Shown here piece by piece: positions 33,964 to 42,306 of a DNA stretch of 64,000 bases (position 1 is its first letter; the number at the start of each line of letters is the position of its first letter). Below the pieces are notes generated by a model that was not told where the DNA came from, searched no databases, and was given only the letters and a program-made list of their open reading frames with translations. A program made the translations under genes and the position numbers. The stretch is taken from assembly GCA_000620185.1 (NCBI GenBank), contig JHVO01000005.1, positions 372,001 through 436,000 on the forward strand, read 5' to 3'. This DNA comes from Geodermatophilaceae bacterium URHB0062 (GTDB lineage Bacteria > Actinomycetota > Actinomycetes > Mycobacteriales > Geodermatophilaceae).

Positions 33964-36210
33964 ATGGCTCGACTGCTGTACCGACTCGGTTCCCTCTCGC
34001 ACCGGCACCGCCTGCTGGTCGCCGCCGTCTGGCTGCTCGTCCTGGTGGCGGGCGGCGCGGGCGCGGCCACCCTGGCCGGCGAGACGTCCGACGCCTTCTC
34101 CATCCCGGGGCAGGAGTCCACGACCGCCCTGGACCGGATCCAGGAGGAGTTCGGCAGCGCGGGCGGCACGACGGCGACCGTCGTCGTGCAGGCCCCCCAG
34201 GGCCAGACCCTGACCGAGCCCGGCAACGCCGCGGCCGTGGGGCAGCTGGTCGCCGGGCTGGCCGAGCTGCCCGGCGCCGCCTCGGCGAGCAATCCGCTGG
34301 ACCCGGCCGCGCCCACCGTGAACGCCGACCGGACGACCGGCTACAGCACCGTCACCTACACCGCGGGCGCCGGCGAGGTGACCCCCGAGGAGCGGGACGC
34401 GCTGCTCGCCGCCGTCGACGACGCGCGCGACACCGGCCTGACGGTCGAGGTGACCGGTGAGGCGGTGCAGGAGCCGCCGCACATCGGTGGGATCGCCGAG
34501 GCGCTCGGCGTGGTCGTCGCGCTCGGGGTGCTGGCCGTGACCTATGGGTCCCTGGTGCTCGCGGGCATGAACCTGCTCACCGCGGTGGTCGGCGTCGGCA
34601 TCGGCGTCCTGGGCGTCACGATCGCCACCGGGTTCACCGATCTCTCCTCGACCACGCCGACCCTCGCCGCCATGCTGGGCCTGGCCGTCGGCATCGACTA
34701 CGCCCTGTTCATCGTCAGCCGGTACCGGCAGGAGCTGCGCCGCGGCCGCGAGGTCGGCGACGCGGTGGCCACCGCCGTCGGCACGGCCGGCTCGGCCGTG
34801 CTGACCGCCGGGCTCACGGTGGTCATCGCCCTGGCCGGTCTCTCCGTCGTCGGCATCCCCTTCCTGACCCAGATGGGCGTCGCCGCGGCCGCGACCGTCG
34901 TCGTGGCCGTCCTGGTCGCGCTCACCCTCGTGCCGGCGGTGCTCTCCTGGCTCGGGCGGCGCGCGCTGCCGCGCCGGCAGCGGGCCGTGACCGACGAGGG
35001 CGCGGCGGGGCGCTCCGGTCGCGGCTTCCTCGCGGGCTGGGTCGCCGCGGTCACCCGCCACCGCGTGCTGACCGTGCTCCTGTCGATCGCCGTCCTGGGG
35101 ACCATCGCCGTGCCGGCCTTCTCCATGCAGACGACGCTGGTGCAGACCCCGGCCGAGGACAGCACCGGCGCACGCGCCGACCGGCTGCTCGCCGGCGCGT
35201 TCGGCGAGGGCTTCAACGGGCCGCTCACCGTGCTGTTCGACGGCGCCGGTGCCGTCGAGGCGGCCGGTGCGGCCGGTCGGGGCATCGCCGCCCTCGACGA
35301 CGTCGCGATGGTCACGCCGCCGGTGCCCGACGCCGACGGCACCGCCGCGCTGGTGACCGTCATCCCCGAGTCCGGTCCCACCGACCCGGCCACCGAGCAG
35401 CTCGTCGCCGACCTGCGCGCCGAGCTGGCCGGGATCGACGGCGCGGACGCGGCGGTCACCGGCGCCACCGCGGTCAGCGTGGACGTGGCGGCGAGCCTCA
35501 ACAAGGCCATGCCGGTGTACCTGGCCCTCGTCGTCGGCCTGGCGCTGGTCCTGCTCGTGCTCGTCTTCCGCTCGCTGCTCGTCCCACTGGTCGGCGTCCT
35601 GGGCTTCCTGCTCACCATCGGCGCCTCGCTCGGCGCCACCGTCGCGGTGTTCCAGTGGGGCTGGCTGGGCGACGTGATCAACCTGCAGGGCACCGGACCG
35701 CTGATCAGCCTCACCCCGATCCTCGTGATCGGGATCCTGTTCGGGCTGGCGATGGACTACCAGGTCTTCCTGGTCTCCCGCATGCATGAGGCGCACAGCC
35801 ACGGCGCCTCGCCGCTGGACGCCGTCCGCACCGGGTTCCGCCAGGCCGCTCCGGTGGTCGTCGCGGCGGCGCTGATCATGTTCTCGGTGTTCGCCGGCTT
35901 CGTGCCCGCGGGCGACGCCACGATCAAGTCGATCGCCTTCGCGCTCGCCGCCGGCATCCTCTTCGACGCCTTCGTCGTCCGCATGGTGCTCGTCCCGGCC
36001 GCGCTGGCCCTGCTGGGGGAGCGGGCGTGGTGGCTGCCGCGCTGGCTCGCCTGGCTGCCCGTCCTGGACGTCGAGGGCGCGGCTCTCGAGCGCGTCCCGG
36101 CGCAGGCCCCGACCGAGCAGCCCGAGCCCGCCGGCGCCGGCCGGCGTGACCTGGGAGGGCCAACAGGGCGGTTCGGCCTGGACCGGACCGGCGGGCACGC
36201 GCGAGGCTGA
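33964..36210 (+). CDS. MMPL-family RND transporter
   Basis: A 748-residue RND-type membrane transporter: helix 1 at about 18-38, an extracytoplasmic domain, five helices at about 175-330, a cytoplasmic loop, then a second set with helices at about 365-385 and 515-680. Conserved proton-relay aspartates are in 'VGIDYALFIVSRYRQEL' and 'LAMDYQVFLVSRMHEAH'. MmpL-type proteins move lipids, glycolipids or drugs to the cell surface using proton motive force. ATG 33964, 6 bases after the TetR gene. The C-terminus is a short Pro/Gly-rich tail. Confidence 0.95.
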   Translation: MARLLYRLGSLSHRHRLLVAAVWLLVLVAGGAGAATLAGETSDAFSIPGQESTTALDRIQEEFGSAGGTTATVVVQAPQGQTLTEPGNAAAVGQLVAGLAELPGAASASNPLDPAAPTVNADRTTGYSTVTYTAGAGEVTPEERDALLAAVDDARDTGLTVEVTGEAVQEPPHIGGIAEALGVVVALGVLAVTYGSLVLAGMNLLTAVVGVGIGVLGVTIATGFTDLSSTTPTLAAMLGLAVGIDYALFIVSRYRQELRRGREVGDAVATAVGTAGSAVLTAGLTVVIALAGLSVVGIPFLTQMGVAAAATVVVAVLVALTLVPAVLSWLGRRALPRRQRAVTDEGAAGRSGRGFLAGWVAAVTRHRVLTVLLSIAVLGTIAVPAFSMQTTLVQTPAEDSTGARADRLLAGAFGEGFNGPLTVLFDGAGAVEAAGAAGRGIAALDDVAMVTPPVPDADGTAALVTVIPESGPTDPATEQLVADLRAELAGIDGADAAVTGATAVSVDVAASLNKAMPVYLALVVGLALVLLVLVFRSLLVPLVGVLGFLLTIGASLGATVAVFQWGWLGDVINLQGTGPLISLTPILVIGILFGLAMDYQVFLVSRMHEAHSHGASPLDAVRTGFRQAAPVVVAAALIMFSVFAGFVPAGDATIKSIAFALAAGILFDAFVVRMVLVPAALALLGERAWWLPRWLAWLPVLDVEGAALERVPAQAPTEQPEPAGAGRRDLGGPTGRFGLDRTGGHARG

Positions 36211-36245
36211 CCCTCGACCGGCCCCCCCGACGTCCTGGAGAAGCC

Positions 36246-36836
36246 GTGACCGATGCGCTCCTGCACCCGCTGGCGACCGCCCTGGACGGCACCGGGCGGC
36301 TGGTCGCCGCGGTGACGGAGGAGCAGTGGGAGCTGCCGACCCCGTGCTCCGACTGGACGGTCCGCCAGCTGGTCAACCACGTCGTCGGCGGCAACCGGCT
36401 GTTCACCCGCGTGCTCTCCGGTGAGCCGCTGCCGCCGCGCGACCAGCTGGGCGCCCGAGCCGCCGTGGACCAGCTCGGCACCGATCCCGCGACGGCCTAC
36501 GCCACCTCGGCCGCCGATCTGCTGTCGGCGCTGCGGGCACCCGGCGTCCTGGCGGGCACCTACACCGTGCCTGCGGCCACCCTGCCCGGACCGGCGATCG
36601 TGCACCTGCGGACCGTGGAGACGCTCGTGCACGGCTGGGACCTGGCCCGGGCGATCGACCGGCCGGCGCCCTTTCCCGAGGACCTGGCCGAGGGTGAGCT
36701 GGCGTTCAGCCGGGACCTGCTCGGCCGGATTCCCGAAGGCCGGCACCCGTTCGGTCCCTCGCAGCCGGTCGACGACGACGCGCCGGCCATCGACCGGCTC
36801 GCCGCGCTCCTCGGCCGGGATCCCCGCCGACGCTGA
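36246..36836 (+). CDS. TIGR03086-type DinB-like metal-binding protein
   Basis: A 196-residue helix-bundle protein. 'WELPTPCSDWTVRQLVNHVVGG' gives the first metal His, and 'HLRTVETLVHGWDLARAI' the later His-x3-Asp; both match the DinB/mycothiol-dependent maleylpyruvate isomerase superfamily. GTG 36246 follows CTGGAGAAGCC. It is 35 bases after the MmpL stop and could be co-transcribed with the exporter. Activity unknown. Confidence 0.87.
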   Translation: MTDALLHPLATALDGTGRLVAAVTEEQWELPTPCSDWTVRQLVNHVVGGNRLFTRVLSGEPLPPRDQLGARAAVDQLGTDPATAYATSAADLLSALRAPGVLAGTYTVPAATLPGPAIVHLRTVETLVHGWDLARAIDRPAPFPEDLAEGELAFSRDLLGRIPEGRHPFGPSQPVDDDAPAIDRLAALLGRDPRRR

Positions 36837-36996
36837 CGCCAATGCGCGGGATGACGGTCGGCGCCGGGTAGCCTGCTGCACCGGACGGACCTGTGCCGGA
36901 TCCCGCCCCGAGGCTCGTGCCGAGCGGTGTGGGCCTCGGCGTCCTGGTCACCCATGTGCTCCCGCGGCCGGGCGGCACCGTCGCGGGAAGAGGCTC

Positions 36997-39108
36997 ATGA
37001 CAGAGGCGCTGTGGGCAGCGCGCCCGCTGCCGCAGTTGCGCCTCGCGGAGTCGTCGTCCTGGAGCGGCTCGCCGACCACGCTCGCCGAGCTGCGCTCGAT
37101 GCGGATGCAGTTGCGCGCCCGGGTCGGCGGCGCCCTGCCGTCCGGCGCCGGTGAGGACGACGTCGAGCGGCTGCTGCTGGCCTTCGAGGAGCTGGTCAGC
37201 AACGCCCTGCGGCACGCCGCGGGGCCCGTCCGCGCGGCCGTGACCGACGTCGCCGGCGGGTGGCTGCTGCAGGTCAGTGACGCCTCGGGGGACACCCCGC
37301 CGGTTCCCGCCGTCGACCGGGACGCCGCCCTCGGGGGCCTCGGCCTCTACCTGGTGGCACAGATCTGCGCCGCGCACGGCTGGACGGCCGACGGTGAGGG
37401 CCGCAAGGTCGTGTGGGCCCGTGTCGACTTCACCGGCGACCGCCCGGCCCCGGTGGCCGTGCCGCGGGCTACCCCGGTGTCCCCGCCACCCGGGCCGTCG
37501 CGACCGCCCGCCGGCGACGGCGGACGGCCCGCCCGTCCGCTGTCCGGGCGCCGCCGGCTGATCCGGCGCACGACACCGCGCCGGCTGGGCCTCGGCGTCA
37601 CCGCCGTCGTCCTCGCGCTCACGCTGGCGCTCGCCTGGCTGGCCTCGCTGGTCAACGCCAGCAACAACCGGCGGCTGCTGGAGCAGCAGGTCGCCGAGGC
37701 CGCGACGCTGCTGACCACCCAGGTGGCGGTCATCCAGACGCAGATGGCCGACGCGGGGCAGGTCGCGGACGCGACGCACGGCGCGCCCGGGCCGTTCACG
37801 CGGTTCGCCGCCGCGACGGCCGGCGCCCCGGGGATGTCCCTGTCGCTGTGGCGGGTCGGTGGCGACCGTGCCGTGCGGCTCGCCGTCCACGGACCGGAAC
37901 CGCTGCTCGCGGCAGGCGACCCCGATGCCTTCCTCGACCGCATGCGACCCACCGGCGGGCTCGCGGTCGCGGGCATCCTCCAGGGACCCCAGCCGCGCCT
38001 GGGTTATGCGCTCATGCCGGCCGGCGCGACGAGTGGCCTCGTGGTGTACGCCGAGGTGCCGCTGGTCCGCGAGGTGTCGGTTCCGCAGGGCGGCGCGTTC
38101 AGCGGGCTGGACCTCGCCGTCTATCTGGGGAAGACGACCGCGGCCGACCAGCTGGTGCAGCGGACGGCGCCGATCCCGATCCGGGGGGACACCGCCACGA
38201 CGGAGGTCCCCTTCGGCGACAGCACCTTCACGGTGGTGGCGGCTTCGCGCACCGGGCTGACCGGGCCGCTGTCGGCGGCGCTGCCGTGGATCGTGCTGGG
38301 CGGCGGTGGTGCGCTGGCCGTCGGTGGCGGAGCGACGGTGGACGTCCTGACGCGCCGGCGCGCCGTGGCCGAGCGGCTGGCCGCGGAGAACGAGCGGCTC
38401 TACCGGCAGCAGCGGAGCATCGCGGGGGCCCTGCAGCACGCCCTGCTGCCGGAGGTCCCCAGACTGGCGGGTGTCGAGATCGCGGCCCGCTACGTCGCCG
38501 GCGTCGACGAGCTGGAGGTGGGCGGCGACTGGTACGACGTCATCCCGGGGCCGTCGGGGCGCTGCGTGTTCGTCGTCGGCGACATCTCCGGGCAGGGGCT
38601 GCGTGCCGCCACCACGATGGCGGAGCTCCGCTTCGCCGTCCGCGCCTACCTGGCGCAGGGAGACGACATCGCCACCGTGCTCACCCGGCTGCGGGCGCTG
38701 CTCGACATCGAGGTGGACCACCAGTTCGCCACGGTGCTGCTCGGCGAGCTGGATCCGACCGCGGGCCTGTTGCGCGTCGTGTCGGCGGGCCACTTCGGGC
38801 CCCTGATCATCAGCGGTGGGCGCGCCGAACTGCTCGACTGCCCCGTCGCGCCCCCGGTCGGGGTGGCCACTCCGGTGCCGCCCAGGGTGAGGGAGATCCG
38901 GGTGACCGGGCCGGCAACCCTGCTCGCGTTCACCGACGGCGCCGTGGAGCGCCGGGGAGAGGTCATCGACACGGGTCTGGAGCGGCTGCGCGCCACGGCG
39001 GCGGCCGCGCAGGCGCAGCCGCTGCCCGGCATCCTCGACCGCCTCATGCCGACGTCCACCGGGGGACGGGACGACACCGTCCTGCTCGGACTGCGCTGGC
39101 CGGCCTGA
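36997..39108 (+). CDS. Membrane SpoIIE-type PP2C phosphatase with N-terminal HATPase domain
   Basis: A 703-residue regulator. Residues 20-145 are an RsbW-like anti-sigma kinase fold ('LLAFEELVSNALRHAAG' N-box; 'LGGLGLYLVAQICAAHGW' G-box). After a Pro-rich linker come a helix near 198-220, an extracytoplasmic sensor of about 200 residues, a second helix near 428-448, a coiled coil, and a SpoIIE/PP2C domain from about 470 ('VGGDWYDVIPG', 'VFVVGDISGQGLRAA', 'GGRDDTVLLGLR' metal-binding acids). It would kinase- and phosphatase-switch a STAS-type antagonist and so a sigma factor. The domain order, kinase before the membrane sensor, is uncommon. ATG 36997 follows GGGAAGAGG. Confidence 0.92.
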   Translation: MTEALWAARPLPQLRLAESSSWSGSPTTLAELRSMRMQLRARVGGALPSGAGEDDVERLLLAFEELVSNALRHAAGPVRAAVTDVAGGWLLQVSDASGDTPPVPAVDRDAALGGLGLYLVAQICAAHGWTADGEGRKVVWARVDFTGDRPAPVAVPRATPVSPPPGPSRPPAGDGGRPARPLSGRRRLIRRTTPRRLGLGVTAVVLALTLALAWLASLVNASNNRRLLEQQVAEAATLLTTQVAVIQTQMADAGQVADATHGAPGPFTRFAAATAGAPGMSLSLWRVGGDRAVRLAVHGPEPLLAAGDPDAFLDRMRPTGGLAVAGILQGPQPRLGYALMPAGATSGLVVYAEVPLVREVSVPQGGAFSGLDLAVYLGKTTAADQLVQRTAPIPIRGDTATTEVPFGDSTFTVVAASRTGLTGPLSAALPWIVLGGGGALAVGGGATVDVLTRRRAVAERLAAENERLYRQQRSIAGALQHALLPEVPRLAGVEIAARYVAGVDELEVGGDWYDVIPGPSGRCVFVVGDISGQGLRAATTMAELRFAVRAYLAQGDDIATVLTRLRALLDIEVDHQFATVLLGELDPTAGLLRVVSAGHFGPLIISGGRAELLDCPVAPPVGVATPVPPRVREIRVTGPATLLAFTDGAVERRGEVIDTGLERLRATAAAAQAQPLPGILDRLMPTSTGGRDDTVLLGLRWPA

Positions 39109-39123
39109 GCGCGTCCGCATACA

Positions 39124-39161
39124 CCACCCGGCCGTTGGGTGGGGGATGCGCGACGCGCATC
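39124..39161 (+). terminator. Paired hairpins after the SpoIIE-type gene
   Basis: CCACCC (39124-39129) pairs with GGGTGG (39137-39142), and immediately after it GATGCGCG (39145-39152) pairs with CGCGCATC (39154-39161). They start 16 bases after the phosphatase stop and precede the riboswitch leader, so they plausibly end the upstream transcript. No T-tract. Confidence 0.5.
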
Positions 39162-39259
39162 ACTCGACGAATCGGCCGCACGCAATTGTCACGATCCAAT
39201 AACGCGGATACCGTGGCCGGGTCCGCTCGGCGTCACGTCCCCGTCCGGGGAGTCCGGCC

Positions 39260-39406
39260 GGACGCCGCCGAGTCGCCCTCCGGGGCGAGCCGGGGACCCA
39301 CCCTCTGAGTACTGACCCCCGTTGCTTCCGGGCGTCCGTCCGGGGCAGGTAGGGCTGCTTCCCGCCCGAACCCGTCAGCTGACTCGGTAGGCGACAGACG
39401 GAAGAA
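39260..39406 (+). promoter_or_regulatory. Variant c-di-AMP riboswitch (ydaO/yuaA type)
   Basis: It shares three blocks in the same order with the clear riboswitch at 23.8 kb: 'ggacgccgccga' (39260-39271), 'ccggggaccca' (39290-39300) and 'cccgcccgaacccgtcagct' (39361-39380), then 'gactcggtaggcg' and 'ggaagaa'. The block 'ggggtgaagcgg' of the other copy is replaced by a different sequence (about 39309-39335, with 'gagtactgacccccg'). The 3' half is therefore strongly conserved and the 5' half partly remodelled. The downstream gene encodes an exported wall protein, the usual kind of target. Confidence 0.72.
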
Positions 39407-39496
39407 ATGGAGAGCCGCCCGATGGCGCGCCCTTGCCCGACCGCACGCGCCCGCACCATCGGCCACCGGCCCTGCCGCTCGCACCCGCGCAGCTGA
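39407..39496 (+). CDS. Short ORF directly behind the riboswitch
   Basis: A 29-codon frame from ATG 39407, which touches the conserved purine run GGAAGAA ending the riboswitch. The peptide is Arg/Pro/Cys-rich (MESRPMARPCPTARARTIGH...). In the other riboswitch the same purine run is followed by the hydrolase start 17 bases later. This frame may be a leader peptide, a decayed former start or chance; there is no further support. Confidence 0.3.
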   Translation: MESRPMARPCPTARARTIGHRPCRSHPRS

Positions 39497-39703
39497 TCGC
39501 CAGCCGCCGTCCCTGACGTACGCCGCCCGCGGGCCCAGCACCTCGAGCACTCGCGCTCGACCGGCACCTCGCCGCTTCCCTCCGCTGGCTCCTCCCGGGC
39601 GCTCCGACAGGTGCGCGGTCCGCGCTGCCCGCACCGCTTCCGCAGCCCCCTCGCGTCCCCGCACCGACGCGGCTGCCCCGATCGCCCCGGAGACACCCGC
39701 CCC

Positions 39704-40591
39704 ATGGATCCCCGCACCACCGCGTCCGGTCGCGCCGCCCATCGCGGCCCCCGCACCCGCCTCTCGCGCCGCCGTCCGCCGGCGGCCGCTCGTCGTCCCG
39801 CCCTGTACCTGAGCGTCGCCGCGGCCGGCGCCGTGATGGTCAACGTCCTCGTCGGCAGCGAGCCGGCCGCCCAGGCCGAGGCGGGCACGAGCGAGTCGGT
39901 CAGCGTCGCCCGCGAACTCGGGCTGACCGCGGACGCCGCGCCGGCCGACGGGACGGCGGACCTGCAGCCGCTCGAGGACCTGGCCGCCAGCCGGAACAGC
40001 CGCGAGGCGGAGCAGACGGCGGCGGCGAAGGCCCAGTCCACCGCCGACCAGGCCGAGCGGAACCGGCAGCAGGCCGAGGCCGCCGCGAAGGCGAAGGCGA
40101 AGGCGAAGGCCGACGCCAAGGCGAAGGCCGAGGCGAAGGCGAAGGCAGAGGCCGCCGCTGCCGCGGAGGCCGCCGCCCAGCAGGCAGCGGCCGCCCCAGC
40201 GGCCTCGTCCAGCACCGCCGCGACCGAGATCGCCCACATCAGCAACAGCGCCGGGGACGTCCGTCCCCAGGTGCAGAGCGCAGCGAACGCCGTCGTCAGC
40301 AACGTGCCGGGCGCCGCGGGCATCGCGCTCGGGGGTACCCGCCCGAGCGCCACGGACCCGGGCGGCCACCCGTCGGGTCTGGCCCTGGACTACATGGTCA
40401 TGTCCGACTCGGCGCTGGGTGACGCGATCGTCCAGTACCACCGCGACCACTGGGTGGAGCTCGGCGTCGACTACATCATCTGGCAGCAGCGCTACCTCGC
40501 TTCCCCCGGTGGCTCCTGGGAGCCGATGAGCGAGCGGGGGAGCGCGACGGCCAACCACATGGACCACCCGCACGTGAACTACCTGGGCTAA
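39704..40591 (+). CDS. Exported Ala/Lys-rich wall-associated protein with ARB_07466-like C-terminal domain
   Basis: A 295-residue protein. After a basic N-terminus (RTRLSRRRPPAAARRP) a hydrophobic segment 'LYLSVAAAGAVMVNVLVG' acts as signal anchor or signal peptide. Residues about 100-165 are a charged Ala/Lys/Glu coiled coil encoded by GCGAAG repeats. The C-terminal 100 residues have 'GGHPSGLALDYMVM', 'YIIWQQRYLAS' and 'NHMDHPHVNYLG', the pattern of the ARB_07466-like domain found with wall hydrolases and Rpf-like proteins; conserved His and Asp suggest a metal-dependent fold. ATG 39704 follows CCGGAGACACC. Riboswitch control supports a role in peptidoglycan turnover. Confidence 0.88.
   Translation: MDPRTTASGRAAHRGPRTRLSRRRPPAAARRPALYLSVAAAGAVMVNVLVGSEPAAQAEAGTSESVSVARELGLTADAAPADGTADLQPLEDLAASRNSREAEQTAAAKAQSTADQAERNRQQAEAAAKAKAKAKADAKAKAEAKAKAEAAAAAEAAAQQAAAAPAASSSTAATEIAHISNSAGDVRPQVQSAANAVVSNVPGAAGIALGGTRPSATDPGGHPSGLALDYMVMSDSALGDAIVQYHRDHWVELGVDYIIWQQRYLASPGGSWEPMSERGSATANHMDHPHVNYLG
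40085..40146 (+). repeat. Hexanucleotide GCGAAG-type repeat inside the wall-protein gene
   Basis: About ten units of GCGAAG and near variants (GCCAAG, GCCGAG, GCCGAC) encode an Ala-Lys run. Such tracts can change length by slippage in whole codon pairs, which would lengthen or shorten the coiled-coil spacer without shifting the frame. Confidence 0.6.
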
Positions 40592-40618
40592 ACCGCCCGC
40601 CGGATCTGTCGGGCGGTT
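40591..40618 (+). terminator. Rho-independent-like hairpin
   Basis: AACCGCCCG (40591-40599) pairs perfectly with CGGGCGGTT (40610-40618) around a 10-base loop, beginning at the last base of the wall-protein stop codon and ending 17 bases before the polymerase start. It very likely ends the riboswitch transcript. Confidence 0.8.
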
Positions 40619-40635
40619 CCGCCAGACTGGGGGCG

Positions 40636-42294
40636 ATGAACCGGATCGTCCTGCGGCGCCTCGCCGACGGCGCCGTGGAGGCGCGCGAGTCCACGGACGA
40701 CGGGACGGCGGTCGCCGCGAGCCGGCTCCCCGCCGACCAGGTGCCCGCGTTCGTCCGGGACCGGGAGCGCGAACCGGTCCGCTGGGTCTGGGACGACACC
40801 ACGCGCTGGTACCCGCAGCTGCTGGACGCCGGCGTCCGGGTGGAGCGGTGCACCGACCTGCGGCTCGCGCACGCCGTGCTCCGGCGGTCGCCGTTCGTCG
40901 ACCAGGCGCTGCTGGCCGGCGACGACGTCGACGGCTGGGATGCGCTGCAGCCGGTGACCGCGGCCGACCCCGCCCTGTTCCCGCTCGAGGACCCCGCCGA
41001 CCGGCTGGACCCGGTCGCCGAGCACGACCGCCAGCGGGCCGCCCTCGCCGCGTCGCGGGCACCGGGCCGCCTCGGCCTGCTCCTCGCCGCGGAGTCCTCC
41101 GGCGCGCTGGTGGCCGCGGAGATGACCTTCGCGGGCCTGCCGTGGCGCGCCGACGTCCACGAGCGCCTGCTCACCGGGCTGCTGGGACCGCGCCCTGCGC
41201 CGGGCAACCGGCCGGCGGTCCTCGAACGGCTGGCGGGGGAGATCCGGACGGCGTTCGGGGCACCCGGGCTGAACCCCGACTCGCCGGGCGCGCTGCTGCA
41301 GGCCCTCCGGGCGGCGGGCCTGCCGGTGAGCGACACCCGGTCGTGGACGCTGGAGCAGCTCGAGCATCCCGGCGTCCCGGCCCTGCTCGAGTACAAGAAG
41401 CTGTCGCGGCTGCTGCAGGCCAACGGCTGGAACTGGCTCGACACCTGGGTCCGCGACGGGCGGTTCCGCTCGTACTTCCTCCCGGGTGGCGTGGTGACCG
41501 GGCGGTGGGCCTCCAACGGCGGGGGAGCGCTGTCGGTGCCGACCCAGGTGCGCCCCGCCGGGGTCGCCGACGAGGGCTGGCGGTTCGTGGTGGCCGACGT
41601 CGCCCAGCTGGAGCCGCGCGTGCTCGCCGGCATGAGCGCCGACACCGCGATGGCGGAGGCGGCGCGGTCGACCGACCTCTACCAGGGCATGGTCGCCTCG
41701 GGTGCGGTGGCGACGCGGGCCGAGGCCAAGGTCGGGATGCTCGGGGCGATGTACGGCGGCACCCGCGGCGAAAGCGGCCGCATGATGCCCCGGCTGGCCC
41801 GTCGGTACCCGCGGGCGATCGGGCTCGTCGAGGACGCCGCCCGCGCCGGGGAGCGCGGCGAGGTCGTGCACACGCTGCTCGGCCGGGGATCCCCTGGACC
41901 GAGCGGTTCGTGGGCCGATCGGCCGGGGGAGCTCGACGAGCCGGACGAGCCCGCCGGGCCGCCGGAGGACCGGGACCGCCGACGGCGGGCGTGGGGCCGC
42001 TTCACCCGGAACTTCGTCGTGCAGGGGACGGGCGCGGAGTGGGCCCTGTGCTGGCTGGCCGATCTGCGCAACCGGCTGTGGCGGCTGGGCAGCGGAACCC
42101 TGGCCGAGCGCCCGCACCTGGTCTTCTTCCTGCACGACGAGGTCGTCGTCCACACGCCCGAGCACCTGGCCGATGAGGTGACCGACGCCGTGCGGAAGGC
42201 CGCCGTCGAGGCCGGGCGGCTGCTGTTCGGCTCGTTCCCGGTCGACTTCCCGCTCGACGTCTCGGTCGTCGGGTCGTGGGCCGATGCCGACTGA
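40636..42294 (+). CDS. PolA-like DNA polymerase (bifunctional 3'-5' exonuclease/polymerase family)
   Basis: A 552-residue family A polymerase of a short actinobacterial type. Motif A is 'VVADVAQLEPRVLAGMS', motif B region 'EAKVGMLGAMYGGTRGESG', motif C 'FFLHDEVVVHTP' with the catalytic Asp. 'FLPGGVVTGRWASNGGGALSV' is the family's template-binding stretch. The N-terminal 130 residues correspond to an exonuclease-like fold but I do not see a full D-x-E plus D set, so proofreading is doubtful. No 5' nuclease domain. Role is probably repair or translesion synthesis rather than replication. ATG 40636. Confidence 0.88.
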   Translation: MNRIVLRRLADGAVEARESTDDGTAVAASRLPADQVPAFVRDREREPVRWVWDDTTRWYPQLLDAGVRVERCTDLRLAHAVLRRSPFVDQALLAGDDVDGWDALQPVTAADPALFPLEDPADRLDPVAEHDRQRAALAASRAPGRLGLLLAAESSGALVAAEMTFAGLPWRADVHERLLTGLLGPRPAPGNRPAVLERLAGEIRTAFGAPGLNPDSPGALLQALRAAGLPVSDTRSWTLEQLEHPGVPALLEYKKLSRLLQANGWNWLDTWVRDGRFRSYFLPGGVVTGRWASNGGGALSVPTQVRPAGVADEGWRFVVADVAQLEPRVLAGMSADTAMAEAARSTDLYQGMVASGAVATRAEAKVGMLGAMYGGTRGESGRMMPRLARRYPRAIGLVEDAARAGERGEVVHTLLGRGSPGPSGSWADRPGELDEPDEPAGPPEDRDRRRRAWGRFTRNFVVQGTGAEWALCWLADLRNRLWRLGSGTLAERPHLVFFLHDEVVVHTPEHLADEVTDAVRKAAVEAGRLLFGSFPVDFPLDVSVVGSWADAD

Positions 42295-42306
42295 CCGTCG
42301 GCGCCG

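Larger units (their letters stand above)
39162..39703 (+). other. Long regulated leader of the wall-protein gene
   Basis: The roughly 540 bases before ATG 39704 contain, in order, an AT-richer promoter stretch (39180-39215, including 'aatcggccgcacgcaattg' nearby), the variant c-di-AMP riboswitch, a 29-codon frame starting directly after it, and about 200 bases of C-rich, weakly structured sequence without a gene. A leader this long after the aptamer is unusual and may hold the expression platform. Confidence 0.5.

Noticed and set aside
32761-36198. 1145-codon open frame on the minus strand
   Set aside because: Only its last 168 codons (STAS-like protein) are real. The rest is the mirror of the TetR and MmpL genes, with low-complexity Gly/Arg/Asp composition.
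40085-40146. CRISPR-like short repeats
   Set aside because: The repeats are contiguous six-base units inside a coding frame with no spacers. No CRISPR array or cas gene is seen anywhere.
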